Counted from the stretch's first letter, positions 27,109 through 36,963 are shown. The stretch is DNA of 64,000 nucleotides from CAIWHR01 sp963823215 (GCA_963823215.1 CAWGKT010000001.1:248001-312000), one strand, 5' to 3'. Notes: generated by a model not told the origin, from the letters alone. Program-made: numbers and translations.

Positions 27109-27621
27109 ATGCTGAAGATCCTGATCCCAATCGACACTTCGGAAGAGTCCCGGTACGCGATCAAACACGTGATTCACCGCGTCTGGACCGGCGAGGCACT
27201 GGACATCCACCTGATTCACGTGCAACCGCCGCTCAGCCGATACGTCGCGCAGTTCGTCGCGCGACGCGACCGGCAGGCGTACTACGCGGAACAGAGCGCG
27301 AATGCGCTCGATGCGGCCAGCAAGCTGCTCGATCGCGCCGGACTGCGTTATTCGGCGGTGCATGTAAGCCTCGGTGACCCGGCGCGGGAGATCGTGCGAT
27401 ACGCCGAATCGAATCGGTTCGACAGCATCCTGATGGCCACCGCCCGCCTGGGATCGGTCTCCGAAATAGTGCTCGGATCGGTTGCCAAGAAAGTGTTGCG
27501 CACCAGCCGCATTCCCGTCGAGGTCGTGCCGGCGGCGCCCCGCTCCAGGCCGCGCTCCTGGGCGGGCCCCACCGGCGCGATAGCCTGCGTACTCGGACTC
27601 GTCTATCTGGCCCTCGAATAG
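27109..27621 (+). CDS. Universal stress protein with C-terminal membrane helix
   Basis: 170 residues. The Usp fold runs from MLKILIPIDTSEESRYAIKHV to IPVEVVPAA (about 1-145). It is followed by a linker and a hydrophobic segment (GAIACVLGLVYLAL, about 155-169) that looks like a membrane anchor, unusual for Usp. The nucleotide loop G-x2-G-x9-G-S is degraded: the first two glycines are A and R (ATARLGSVSEIVLGS), so ATP binding is doubtful. It closely resembles the C-terminal domain of the next protein, including the tail helix. ATPase gene 21 bp downstream; same operon. GAGGAG precedes the ATG. Confidence 0.88.
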   Translation: MLKILIPIDTSEESRYAIKHVIHRVWTGEALDIHLIHVQPPLSRYVAQFVARRDRQAYYAEQSANALDAASKLLDRAGLRYSAVHVSLGDPAREIVRYAESNRFDSILMATARLGSVSEIVLGSVAKKVLRTSRIPVEVVPAAPRSRPRSWAGPTGAIACVLGLVYLALE

Positions 27622-27642
27622 CGTCGCACCGGGAGAAAGCAG

Positions 27643-30600
27643 ATGAACTGGCACACCGAAACAATCGAAGCGATTGTCAAGCAACTCCAAACCGACCCGT
27701 TGCACGGATTGACCCCTGCCGACGCACGGGAGCGTCTCGTGCAGCATGGCCCGAATGAATTGGCCACGGGACATCGTGCCACCCCAGTCCAGCTCTTCTT
27801 CGGCCAGTTCAAGAACACGCTGATCGTCATTCTGCTCATCGCAACGGTTCTATCCGCATTGCTGGGCGAGATCGTCGATGCCGCCATCATTTCGCTGATC
27901 GTGGTGTTCTGCGCGATCCTCGGGTTCGTTCAGGAATTCCGGGCCGAGCGCGCACTCGACGCCTTGCAGCGCATGCTTGCCCCGACCATCAACGTGCTGC
28001 GAGGGGGGATCGAGCAGCGCATACCGTCCCGCGAACTTGTGCCCGGTGACCTCATGCTGCTGGAAGCCGGCGACCGCATGCCGGCGGACGCCCGTCTGAT
28101 CGAAGTCCATTCCCTGAAGTGCGACGAGGCGCCGCTGACCGGTGAGTCATTCCCGGTGGACAAGAGTCTGAAACTGCTGGCCCCCGACACCGCGGTGTCC
28201 GACCGCCACAACCTGGTGTTTACGGGCACCACGGTCACCTACGGTCGCGGCAAGGCGATCGTGACCGGAACGGCCATGAATACCGAGTTCGGCAGAATCG
28301 CCGAGCAGGTTTCCGCCGTAAGCACGGAAAAGTCCCCACTCGAAAAGCGAACCGCCGAAATCGGCCGCTGGCTGGGTCTGATCGCATTGGGCGTTTGCGG
28401 CGTCGCGATCGCGGTCAGTATCGCGAGATCTTGGATGGGCGATCAACTCAATGTCGGGTTGTTATTGACCATGACCATGTTTGCCATCGCGCTTGCGGTG
28501 GCTGCGGTCCCGGAAGCGCTCGCGGCAATCGTAACCGGCGCGCTTGCCGTCGGAATGCACGAGATGGCGAAGCGCAATGCGCTGGTGCGGCGCATGCCCG
28601 CCGTGGAAACGCTGGGATGCACGACCGTAATCTGCTCCGACAAGACCGGCACGTTGACCAAAGGCGAGATGACAGCTCGCCGCGTGTTCGTGGGGGGCCG
28701 CACCAGCGAAGTCGGCGGGGCCGGTTACGCGCCCACCGGCAGCTTCGATCCGCCGCTTCCGCCGGACGACACCGCAGTGCGGCTCATGCTGACGGGAGGA
28801 GTACTGTGCAGCGATGCCGGGTTGAGCAATGACGCCGGGCGCTGGTTCGTCAAGGGCGACTCGACCGAAGGTGCTCTTGTCGTACTGGCGGCGAAGGCGG
28901 GACTGCAACAGCAGGAAACCCGGCTGGCGGCGCCGAGGATAGGAGAATTGCCTTTCAGTTCGGAGCGCAAGCGGATGACGACGGTTCACCGCATGCCCGA
29001 CGGACGTCATCTCGCGTTCGTGAAAGGCGCCCCCGAGGTGCTGCTGGAGCGATGCGTTTCGGTGCAGCACCACGACCGGCAGCAGCCCGTCACGGATGCG
29101 GCGCGGGCGCAGATCTTGGCGGTGAACGAGCAGATGGCGAAGGACGCACTGCGTGTGCTGGCCATTGCCTACAGGGAAGTTCGCACGGACGAACCCTTCG
29201 ACGACGAGGAGACAACTGAGCGCGGCCTGACATTGCTCGGGCTGATCGGAATGATGGATCCGCCTCGCGACGAGGCGAAGGAAGCGGTAAGGGTTTGTCG
29301 TCAGGTACATATCCGCCCGATCATGATCACGGGCGACCACAAGCTCACCGCCGTCGCGGTGGCTACGGAAATCGACATCTACCGCGAAGGCGACCTGGTG
29401 CTCACCGGTGACGACCTCGGTCGCATGAGCGACGAAGCGTTTGCCGAAATCGTCGACCGGGTCAGTGTATATGCGCGCGTGTCGCCGATGGACAAGCTCA
29501 AGATCGTCCGGGCGTGGAAGAGTCGTGGCGAAATCGTCGCGATGACCGGGGATGGCGTTAACGACGCGCCCGCGCTGAAGCACGCGGACATCGGCATTGC
29601 CATGGGCATCACCGGAACCGACGTGGCCAAGGAAGCCGCTGACATGGTGCTGGCAGATGACAATTTCGCCACCATAGTGCGGGCGATCGAGCGTGGCCGC
29701 TGGATCTATGACAACATCAAGAAGTATCTGACCTATCTGTTGCGCGCCAACATCACGGAAGTGGTCGTGCTGGGTGGTGTTGTGATCGTCGTCGGGCCCG
29801 AGCTGTTGCCGCTGTTGCCTGCTGCGATTCTCTACATCAACCTGGCCACCGATGGCCTGCCGGCCCTGGCCCTCGGGGTTTCCCCACCCGACCGTGACAT
29901 CATGCAGCGGCCTCCTCGCGATCCGAGAGAGAGCATCTTCTCGCGCGATGTGCGGCTCCTGGTGCTGCTGGGAGTCCTGATCGAGTGCCCGATCTTCCTG
30001 TGGATCTACTTCGACAACTATGCCGATATCGAGGTCGCAAGGACCAAGATCTTCCTGCTCTTTGTTTTCGTCGAGCTGATCATTGCGATGAGCTTCCGGT
30101 CGCTGCGCTACAGCGTATTCGAGGCGCCTCCTCACAAATGGCTCCTGCTCGCGATGGCGTGGGAGATCGGCTTGTTCGCCGTGCTGATCCAGATCCCGAT
30201 CGTGCGCGAGACGTTCGGAATTGCGTTGCCTACCTGGCCTGACCTGGCAATGGCGCTGGGCGTCAGCGCAGTGGTCGTGTCGGCCATTGAACTGACCAAG
30301 GCGTATCTGAGATTGACCACTGGCGCCGGGGGAGCGGCCGCAAGGCGCTCCCGGTTGCTGACGACGGAACCGCGCAGGGGTGACCTTCGGCCAACGACGA
30401 TAGGGGCGATGGAAACAACGCAGGCACCAGGTTTTGAGGCCGCCGGCTTTCTGCAGCCGCGTGCAAGCCCCACACCGAGATCGCAACGATTCGCAGGCGC
30501 CAATATCCCGCTGAAGGTACTGATTCCGGTCGACGACTCCCCCAATTGCCGGTTCGCGGTTAGGCATGTCATCACGCAATTCATGAGTAACGCGGCCATG

Positions 30601-31017
30601 GAGGTTCATCTGCTAAACGTGCAGCCCCCGTTCTCCAGGTACATCGCGCAGTTCACCAGCAACAGGAGTCGCAAGGATTACCATCGGGACCAGGCTGAGA
30701 AGGCGCTGGGCCCGATCAAGCAGATGCTCGACGGCTTCAGCATCCCCTACTCGGCGCATGCAAAAGTGGGAGACAAGGCCAGGCTCATCGCCGGTACCGC
30801 GCGCCACCTGCGCTGCGACCGAATTGTGATGAGCACGGCGCGCAAGAACTCGCTGACCCGGCTGGTCGAGAATTCGGTCACCAACCAGGTGATCGCGCTC
30901 ACCACCGTGCCGGTCGAGGTGATCGCGGGCGACTCGGTGTCCAAGCTCGAGCGCTACGGCATTCCAGCCGGAATCGGTACAGCGCTGGCGATGCTGGCGC
31001 TCGCGGCGGGAGACTGA
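27643..31017 (+). CDS. P-type cation ATPase (Ca2+-ATPase-like) fused to a universal stress domain
   Basis: 1124 residues; P2-type pumps are usually about 850-950. Phosphorylation site DKTGT starts at D333, TGES at 166-169, and the hinge TGDGVNDAP at 635-643. Residues matching SERCA ion ligands are present: E291 in M4 (VPEAL), N703 and E706 in M5 (ANITEVV), N733 and D737 in M6 (NLATDGLP), which favours Ca2+ (or another divalent ion). After the last helix and a linker (about 890-955) comes a Usp domain (956-1095) ending in a further hydrophobic helix (1106-1122). The Usp glycine loop is degraded (STARKNSLTRLVENS). GGGAG precedes the ATG. Probable role: stress-linked cation export. Confidence 0.87.
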   Translation: MNWHTETIEAIVKQLQTDPLHGLTPADARERLVQHGPNELATGHRATPVQLFFGQFKNTLIVILLIATVLSALLGEIVDAAIISLIVVFCAILGFVQEFRAERALDALQRMLAPTINVLRGGIEQRIPSRELVPGDLMLLEAGDRMPADARLIEVHSLKCDEAPLTGESFPVDKSLKLLAPDTAVSDRHNLVFTGTTVTYGRGKAIVTGTAMNTEFGRIAEQVSAVSTEKSPLEKRTAEIGRWLGLIALGVCGVAIAVSIARSWMGDQLNVGLLLTMTMFAIALAVAAVPEALAAIVTGALAVGMHEMAKRNALVRRMPAVETLGCTTVICSDKTGTLTKGEMTARRVFVGGRTSEVGGAGYAPTGSFDPPLPPDDTAVRLMLTGGVLCSDAGLSNDAGRWFVKGDSTEGALVVLAAKAGLQQQETRLAAPRIGELPFSSERKRMTTVHRMPDGRHLAFVKGAPEVLLERCVSVQHHDRQQPVTDAARAQILAVNEQMAKDALRVLAIAYREVRTDEPFDDEETTERGLTLLGLIGMMDPPRDEAKEAVRVCRQVHIRPIMITGDHKLTAVAVATEIDIYREGDLVLTGDDLGRMSDEAFAEIVDRVSVYARVSPMDKLKIVRAWKSRGEIVAMTGDGVNDAPALKHADIGIAMGITGTDVAKEAADMVLADDNFATIVRAIERGRWIYDNIKKYLTYLLRANITEVVVLGGVVIVVGPELLPLLPAAILYINLATDGLPALALGVSPPDRDIMQRPPRDPRESIFSRDVRLLVLLGVLIECPIFLWIYFDNYADIEVARTKIFLLFVFVELIIAMSFRSLRYSVFEAPPHKWLLLAMAWEIGLFAVLIQIPIVRETFGIALPTWPDLAMALGVSAVVVSAIELTKAYLRLTTGAGGAAARRSRLLTTEPRRGDLRPTTIGAMETTQAPGFEAAGFLQPRASPTPRSQRFAGANIPLKVLIPVDDSPNCRFAVRHVITQFMSNAAMEVHLLNVQPPFSRYIAQFTSNRSRKDYHRDQAEKALGPIKQMLDGFSIPYSAHAKVGDKARLIAGTARHLRCDRIVMSTARKNSLTRLVENSVTNQVIALTTVPVEVIAGDSVSKLERYGIPAGIGTALAMLALAAGD

Positions 31018-31078
31018 CGCCGACAGCGATTTCCCGCTCACCGACAGCTTGCGGCACCCTATCGAACGTCCACGCCGG

Positions 31079-32683
31079 TCACTCCCACTCGATCGTCGCC
31101 GGCGGCTTGCCGGAAATGTCGTACACGACGCGATTGATGCCGCGCACTTCGTTGATGATCCGGTTCGACACCTTGGCGAGCAGTTCGAACGGCAGCGGCG
31201 CCCAGTGGGCCGTCATGAAGTCGGTGGTCTGCACGGCACGCAGCGCGACGACATGTTCGTAGGTGCGGCCGTCGCCCATCACGCCCACCGATCGGATCGG
31301 CAGGAAGACAGCGAATGCCTGCGCGGTCAGGTCGTACCAGGTCCTGCCTTCGGCATCGCGCGCGAGCCGGAGTTCGTCGATGAAGATCGCGTCGGCACGG
31401 CGCAGCAGGTCGGCGTGCTCGCGCCTCACCGCGCCCAGAATGCGCACGCCGAGGCCGGGGCCCGGAAACGGATGACGGAACACCATTTCTCGTGGCAGCC
31501 CGAGCGCCTGCCCCAACTCGCGCACTTCGTCCTTGAAGAGCTCCCGCAGCGGCTCGAGGAGCTTCAGATGCAGCGTCTCGGGCAGCCCGCCCACGTTATG
31601 GTGCGACTTGATCGTGTGCGCCTTCTTGGTCTTGGCGCCGGCCGACTCAATGACGTCCGGATAGATCGTTCCCTGCGCCAGCCATTTCGCCGCGGCCCCG
31701 CGCTCCGTGAGCTTTGCCGATTCGCGCTGGAAGACATCGACGAACAGCCGGCCGATGATCCGCCGCTTCTGCTCGGGGTCGGCAATGCCGTCGAGCGCGT
31801 TGTACATCTCGTCGGCGGCGTCGACGTGAACCACCCGGACACCGAGGTTGCGGGCGAAAGTGTCGAGCACCTGCGCGGCCTCGTCCTGGCGCAGGAGGCC
31901 GTGGTCGACGAACACGCAAGTGAGCTGGTCCCCGATCGCCTTGTGGATGAGCGCCGCCGCGACCGATGAGTCGACACCGCCGGAGAGGCCGAGGATGACT
32001 TCCTCCGTTCCGACCTGCGCCCGGATGCCTGCCACGGCCTCGGCGACGTAATCCCGCATGTTCCAGTCCTGCGCGCAGCCGCAGATGTCGTGCGCGAAAC
32101 GCGCGAGAATGGCCGCGCCCTGCTTCGTGTGCGTGACTTCGGGATGAAACTGCACGGCATAGAAGCCGCGCGCGGGATCGGCCATCCCCGCAATCGCGCA
32201 GGCGGCGCTGCTCGCGATCGCATGGAAGCCGGGCGGCAGCGCCGTCACCTTGTCGCCGTGGCTCATCCAGACGTCGAGCAGTCCATGTCCCTCGGCATTG
32301 CGGCGGTCCTCGATCCCGCTGAACAGTTTCGAATGCCCGCGCGCGCGGACCTCAGCATAGCCGAACTCGCGCACGCGCCCGGACTCGACCGATCCACCGA
32401 GCTGCGCCGCCATCGTCTGCATCCCGTAGCAGATGCCGAGCACGGGCACGCCCTGCGACCATACCGCTTCGGGCGCGCGGGGCGTATCACCCTCGGTGAC
32501 ACTGTTCGGCCCTCCCGAGAGGACGATGCCCTGCGGAGCGAAATTCCGGATGAAGTCGTCGCCGACATCGAACGGATGTATCTCGCAGTAGACGTGCGTC
32601 TCGCGCAGCCGGCGCGCGATCAGCTGCGTGTACTGCGCACCGAAATCGAGGATGAGGATCCGGGAGTGGGACGTAGCAGCCAT
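31079..32683 (-). CDS. guaA: GMP synthase, glutamine-hydrolysing
   Basis: 534 residues. It aminates XMP to GMP. The N-terminal glutamine amidotransferase has the nucleophile cysteine in GICYGMQTM, the ATP-pyrophosphatase P-loop is LGLSGGVDSS, and the C-terminal dimerisation domain ends with KPPATIEWE, as in the family. The start ATG is at 32683 (MAATSHSRILILDFGAQY); the upstream open frame shows no similarity. It is 56 bp downstream of guaB. Confidence 0.97.
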   Translation of the reverse strand: MAATSHSRILILDFGAQYTQLIARRLRETHVYCEIHPFDVGDDFIRNFAPQGIVLSGGPNSVTEGDTPRAPEAVWSQGVPVLGICYGMQTMAAQLGGSVESGRVREFGYAEVRARGHSKLFSGIEDRRNAEGHGLLDVWMSHGDKVTALPPGFHAIASSAACAIAGMADPARGFYAVQFHPEVTHTKQGAAILARFAHDICGCAQDWNMRDYVAEAVAGIRAQVGTEEVILGLSGGVDSSVAAALIHKAIGDQLTCVFVDHGLLRQDEAAQVLDTFARNLGVRVVHVDAADEMYNALDGIADPEQKRRIIGRLFVDVFQRESAKLTERGAAAKWLAQGTIYPDVIESAGAKTKKAHTIKSHHNVGGLPETLHLKLLEPLRELFKDEVRELGQALGLPREMVFRHPFPGPGLGVRILGAVRREHADLLRRADAIFIDELRLARDAEGRTWYDLTAQAFAVFLPIRSVGVMGDGRTYEHVVALRAVQTTDFMTAHWAPLPFELLAKVSNRIINEVRGINRVVYDISGKPPATIEWE

Positions 32684-32739
32684 CGAATCACCAGGGGACA
32701 GGGGCGACGGGGCCCCGCAACGGCTTTGCGCCCGCGGAG

Positions 32740-34206
32740 TCACTCCACGCGGTAGTTGGGAGCTTCCTTCACGATCTGGACATCGTGCACGTGCGATTCG
32801 CGGATGCCGGCCGACGTGATTTCCACGAACTCCGCGCGCGCGTGCAAGTCCTCGATCGTCGCGCAGCCGCAATAGCCCATGGCCGCGCGCAGGCCGCCCA
32901 TCAACTGGTGGATCACGGCGGAGAGCGCGCCCTTGTACGGGACGCGGCCTTCGATTCCCTGGGGAACGAGTCGTTCGGCGGCACCCTCGCCTTCGGCATC
33001 CTGGAAATAGCGGTCGGAGCTCCCCTCCTTCATGGCGCCCAGGGAGCCCATGCCGCGATAGCTCTTGTACGAGCGTCCCTGAAAGAGCTCGGTTTCACCG
33101 GGCGCCTCCTCGGTGCCGGCGAAGAGGCTGCCGAGCATCACCGAGGACGCTCCCGCCGCCAGCGCCTTCGCGATGTCCCCCGAATAGCGGATCCCGCCGT
33201 CGGCGATGACGGGAATGCCGGCACGCGCCGCGCCCTCGAGGGCGAACTGGATCGCCGAGATCTGCGGTACGCCAACGCCGGCGACGATGCGCGTCGTGCA
33301 GATCGATCCCGGGCCGACCCCCACTTTCACCGCATCGCCGCCGTGGTCGGCCATGGCCTTGGCGCCGTCCGCCGTCGCGATGTTGCCGCCGATGACCTGC
33401 ACCTGCGGAAAACGTTTCTTGATCCATTGCACCCGATCGAGCACGGCCTGCGAATGGCCGTGCGACGTGTCGACGACGAGGACGTCGACGCCGGCATGGA
33501 CCAGAGCTTCGACCCGCTCCTCGGTGTCGCCACCGGTTCCGACCGCGGCGCCCACCCGCAGGCGCCCGAGCTCGTCCTTCGAGGCGAGCGGATGCTCGGT
33601 GGACTTGAGGATGTCCTTGACGGTGATGAGGCCGCGCAATTCCATCGCGTCGTTGACGACCAGCACGCGCTCGAGCCGGTGCTGGTGCATCAAAGCCTTG
33701 GCGCGCTCGAGTTCCGTGCCCTCCGGGACCGTGACGAGCCGGTCGCCCTTGGTCATGATGCTCGATGCAGGCTGGTCGAGATTCGTCTCGAACCGGAGGT
33801 CTCGGTTGGTCACAATGCCTACGACGCGCTTGCCGTCGACGACCGGCAAGCCGGAAATACGGTGCTGCCGCGTCAGTGCGAGCACCTCGCGCACCGACAT
33901 CGCCGGCGGAATCGTGATCGGATCCTTGACCACGCCGCTCTCGAAGCGCTTGACCTTCGCGACTTCGGCGGCCTGCTTCGCCGGTGGCATGTTCTTGTGC
34001 ACTACACCTAGCCCGCCTTCCTGCGCGATGGCGATGGCGAGTCGGGTTTCGGTCACCGTGTCCATCGCGGCCGAGAGCAGCGGGATGTTGAGCCCGACGC
34101 TCGCGGTGAGCCGGCTTTTCAGGCTGACGTCGTTGGGGACGACCAGGGAATGCGCGGGAACGAGCAGGACGTCGTCGAACGTCAATGCTTTCCGGGCGGC
34201 ACGCAT
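32740..34206 (-). CDS. guaB: IMP dehydrogenase
   Basis: 488 residues. It oxidises IMP to XMP, the rate-limiting step towards GMP. It has the catalytic barrel (KALTFDDVLLVPA start), two CBS domains inserted near residues 95-205, and the active-site loop GVGPGSICTTR with the nucleophilic cysteine. AGGAG lies 8 nt before the ATG. Forms a guaBA operon with guaA. Confidence 0.97.
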   Translation of the reverse strand: MRAARKALTFDDVLLVPAHSLVVPNDVSLKSRLTASVGLNIPLLSAAMDTVTETRLAIAIAQEGGLGVVHKNMPPAKQAAEVAKVKRFESGVVKDPITIPPAMSVREVLALTRQHRISGLPVVDGKRVVGIVTNRDLRFETNLDQPASSIMTKGDRLVTVPEGTELERAKALMHQHRLERVLVVNDAMELRGLITVKDILKSTEHPLASKDELGRLRVGAAVGTGGDTEERVEALVHAGVDVLVVDTSHGHSQAVLDRVQWIKKRFPQVQVIGGNIATADGAKAMADHGGDAVKVGVGPGSICTTRIVAGVGVPQISAIQFALEGAARAGIPVIADGGIRYSGDIAKALAAGASSVMLGSLFAGTEEAPGETELFQGRSYKSYRGMGSLGAMKEGSSDRYFQDAEGEGAAERLVPQGIEGRVPYKGALSAVIHQLMGGLRAAMGYCGCATIEDLHARAEFVEITSAGIRESHVHDVQIVKEAPNYRVE

Positions 34207-34233
34207 GTGACTTTCTCCTATGCGCAAAAACGG

Positions 34234-34239
34234 ATTATA
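34234..34239 (-). promoter_or_regulatory. Candidate -10 box for guaBA
   Basis: A perfect TATAAT on the minus strand, about 28 nt before the guaB start. The matching -35 at 17-bp spacing is weak (TTCTCC), so the promoter may rely on an activator. Confidence 0.4.
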
Positions 34240-34387
34240 CCCGCGTCGCCGGGGTCGGAGAACCACTTCGCTCACGCCAGCAATGAGACACACCGGCGGC
34301 GCACGCCTGTTGGAACCGCCGCGCAGGTTTGACGCGCGACGACGGTTGGATTACCTTGCCATTGTCATAAAATGTGGCGAGGTGAGC

Positions 34388-34909
34388 ATGCCGTCGATGA
34401 CCGTGACACGAGTTGGCCCTGTCCGCCCCTTGCGGGCGCCCTTGCCGTGGGGCGTCGCATCTTGCGCCGGACTCTTCGCCACCGCATTGCTGCTCGCCGT
34501 CGCCCCCGCGGCGGCCGCGACCTACAAATGGACCGATACCAATGGCCGCGTGATCTATTCGGACCAGCCGCCCGCGGGCAACTTCAAGGTGGAAGAGATC
34601 AGCGCTCCGCCGCCGCCGGCCAACCCGAATGCCGTAAAGGACCTTGCGAACAAGGACGCGGAGATAAGGAAGCAGAAGTCGCTTCGGGCGGACGAGGAGG
34701 CCAAGGCGACAAAAGCCCGTGTCGAGGCTAACCTGAACCGTGAGCAGTGCGACAGGGTTCGCAGCCAGATCATCACACTGGGGCAATCCAGCCAGCTCGT
34801 CATCTACACGATCGACGCGCAAGGCCAACGCGCGGCGATGGACGATGCGGCTCGCCTGCGGGAGCGTCAGCGCCTGGAAGCGTGGGTTAGTGAGAGCTGC
34901 AAAGGCTGA
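34388..34909 (+). CDS. DUF4124 domain-containing secreted protein
   Basis: 173 residues. A signal peptide (hydrophobic core CAGLFATALLLAVAPAAAA) is followed directly by the DUF4124 segment TYKWTDTNGRVIYSDQPPAG, common in beta- and gammaproteobacterial envelope proteins of unknown role. A charged, helical C-terminal half (about 80-173) looks like a coiled coil. The ATG at 34388 is preceded by GAGGTGAG. It converges on ppiD with 9 bp between stops. Confidence 0.85.
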   Translation: MPSMTVTRVGPVRPLRAPLPWGVASCAGLFATALLLAVAPAAAATYKWTDTNGRVIYSDQPPAGNFKVEEISAPPPPANPNAVKDLANKDAEIRKQKSLRADEEAKATKARVEANLNREQCDRVRSQIITLGQSSQLVIYTIDAQGQRAAMDDAARLRERQRLEAWVSESCKG

Positions 34910-34918
34910 ACCGAGCCA

Positions 34919-36820
34919 TCACTTCTTCTCGAGGTTTTTCTGATTGACCTCGATCTTGGCCTTTGCCTTGAGCGTGGCGACGTACGCATCGAACACCTCG
35001 CGGTTCTGCATTTCGCCGATTCTGGCGCGCGCCGCAGCGACCTTTCCCGCATCGACCTCGGTTGGCATGGTCACCTTGACCAGCCTGTAGATCGAGAATC
35101 CTCCGCCATCGCCAGTTGCGCCGATGTAGGTGGGGACCTTAGCCGCATCGGCCTGGAAAATGCGCGTGATGGCATCGTTGCTGAAACCGGGCTGGGCCTG
35201 GCTGCGCACCAACGAGACGGGTTTGGCGAAGGCGATGCCCGCGTCCTTTGCGCTCTTGCCCTGCTCGAGCAGCGCGAGCTTCTCGCGTCCCGTCTTCTGG
35301 GCGAGCTCGGAGGCGGCCTGCCGCACCAGCTGGCGGTGGATCTCCCCCTTCACGTCGTCGAACGCCCGCACCGCGGCCGGCTTGTACTCGACGACGCGGC
35401 CCGCCATCATTGCCCCGGAACCGACCTCGATGGCGTCGGTGTTGCGTCTTGCGGAAACGGACTCGGGCGAGAACAGCGCCTGCACGAACTTCGCGCTGCC
35501 CAGCGCAATCTGCTGCGCCTGCGCCCGCGTGGCCAACGGCGACGTCTGGATCGTGAGACCCAGCGCCTTCGCCACCGGCGCGAACGTGTCCGCCTGTTCG
35601 TAGACGAGGTTCTGGAACTGGTCGGCAGCGGCCGCGAACTTCTGTCCGACCTTCTGCCGGCGCAGCTCCGTCTCGACCTGTGCCTTCACTTCTTCGAACG
35701 GGCGCGTCTTCTCGGGTGTTACGGCCACCAGCCGGATCACATGCCAGCCGAACTCGCTCTGCACCGGTCCCCTTATTTCGCCCGGTTGCATCGAGAAGAC
35801 GGCGTCGTCGAACGCCTTCACCATCGATCCACGCGGGTTACTGCCCAGATCGCCCCCCTGCGCAGCCGAGCCCGGATCCTGCGACCGTTGCCTGGCCAGG
35901 TCGGCAAACTTCGCGGGATTCGCCTTCGCCTCGGCCGCAAGCGCCTCGGCAGATTTCTTCGCCGCCGAGCGCTCCGGCTCACCGGCATCGGGCTTTACGG
36001 CGACCAGGATGTGCGATGCCTGTCGCTGCTCCTCCTGGCGATACGTTTTGACCGCGCCCTCGTACTGCGCCCGAACCTCGTCGGGAGTCACCGCGATCTG
36101 CGCGAGCAACGCGTCCTGCGTCAGGACAACATACTCGAACTTGACCTCCTCCGGCGACCTGAAGGCGGCCGCGTTGGCGTCGTAGAAGGCCTTCTCCTGT
36201 GCCGCATCGACGACGACGTCCTTGAGGAACGGTTCGACGTCGATCTGAGCGGCCTCGACCTCACGCTGCTGCTCGACCAGATTCACGAACGCCACGCCGG
36301 ATGCGCGCGGCACGATGCCGCCGCGGGCAATGGGGTCCACGATCGGTTCGCTCTGCATCTGCCGGTGAATGCTGTCCTCGAACGCCGGCTCCGAGATGCC
36401 GGCCTGCCGCAGCAGGTTCTTGTAGACGTCGAGCGAGAACCGGTCACCCTCGCGAAAGCGCGGGTCGGCGGCGATCCGCTCGAAGATCTCCGCACTCGAG
36501 ACACGGAAGTGCAGGTCCGTGCCTTTCTTCTCCAGCAGGCGCTCGCGGAGCAGCTGCTGCAGCAGGTTGTAGCGCACTTCGGGATTGTCGAAGATCGCCG
36601 GATCGACACCCTGCGCGCTCCGTCGCAGATTCTCCTGCTGGTCGCGGATTGCGTTGGCAAATTCGGCCTCGGTGATCCTGCCGCCGTCGAATTTTGCGAT
36701 CTCGCCAACCGTGTCACTACTGCGGAAGTAGTAGTCCACGCCGAAAAACGCGAACGGGATCATGATCAGCCCAAGGATGAGCTGCGCGAACCGCTTGTGC
36801 TTGTGAACAAGATCAAACAT
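34919..36820 (-). CDS. ppiD: Membrane-anchored periplasmic peptidyl-prolyl isomerase (PpiD/SurA-like)
   Basis: 633 residues. An N-terminal membrane helix (about 12-32, FAQLILGLIMIPFAFFGVDYYF) anchors a SurA-like N domain and one parvulin domain (QASHILVAVKPDAG through GWHVIRLVAVTPEK). PpiD assists newly exported outer-membrane and periplasmic proteins near the Sec translocon. The position after lon, hupB and two tRNA genes is the usual one. The start ATG gives MFDLVHKHKRFAQ, the family start. Confidence 0.94.
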   Translation of the reverse strand: MFDLVHKHKRFAQLILGLIMIPFAFFGVDYYFRSSDTVGEIAKFDGGRITEAEFANAIRDQQENLRRSAQGVDPAIFDNPEVRYNLLQQLLRERLLEKKGTDLHFRVSSAEIFERIAADPRFREGDRFSLDVYKNLLRQAGISEPAFEDSIHRQMQSEPIVDPIARGGIVPRASGVAFVNLVEQQREVEAAQIDVEPFLKDVVVDAAQEKAFYDANAAAFRSPEEVKFEYVVLTQDALLAQIAVTPDEVRAQYEGAVKTYRQEEQRQASHILVAVKPDAGEPERSAAKKSAEALAAEAKANPAKFADLARQRSQDPGSAAQGGDLGSNPRGSMVKAFDDAVFSMQPGEIRGPVQSEFGWHVIRLVAVTPEKTRPFEEVKAQVETELRRQKVGQKFAAAADQFQNLVYEQADTFAPVAKALGLTIQTSPLATRAQAQQIALGSAKFVQALFSPESVSARRNTDAIEVGSGAMMAGRVVEYKPAAVRAFDDVKGEIHRQLVRQAASELAQKTGREKLALLEQGKSAKDAGIAFAKPVSLVRSQAQPGFSNDAITRIFQADAAKVPTYIGATGDGGGFSIYRLVKVTMPTEVDAGKVAAARARIGEMQNREVFDAYVATLKAKAKIEVNQKNLEKK

Positions 36821-36963
36821 CGGCCGGACCCCATCCTGTAAGCGCGCGCACGATGCCGCGCGGCGCATGTTGCGAACCGCGGCCGGCGTCGGCTGCCCGC
36901 CGCCCGGCCCGCGGCAAGCAGGGCCGGATGCGCAAAGGGCGAACTCGCGTTCGCCCTTCAAAT

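Noticed and set aside
28462..30609. 715-residue minus-strand open frame
   Set aside because: Antisense to the P-type ATPase gene, whose motifs are unambiguous; long antisense frames are expected at high GC.
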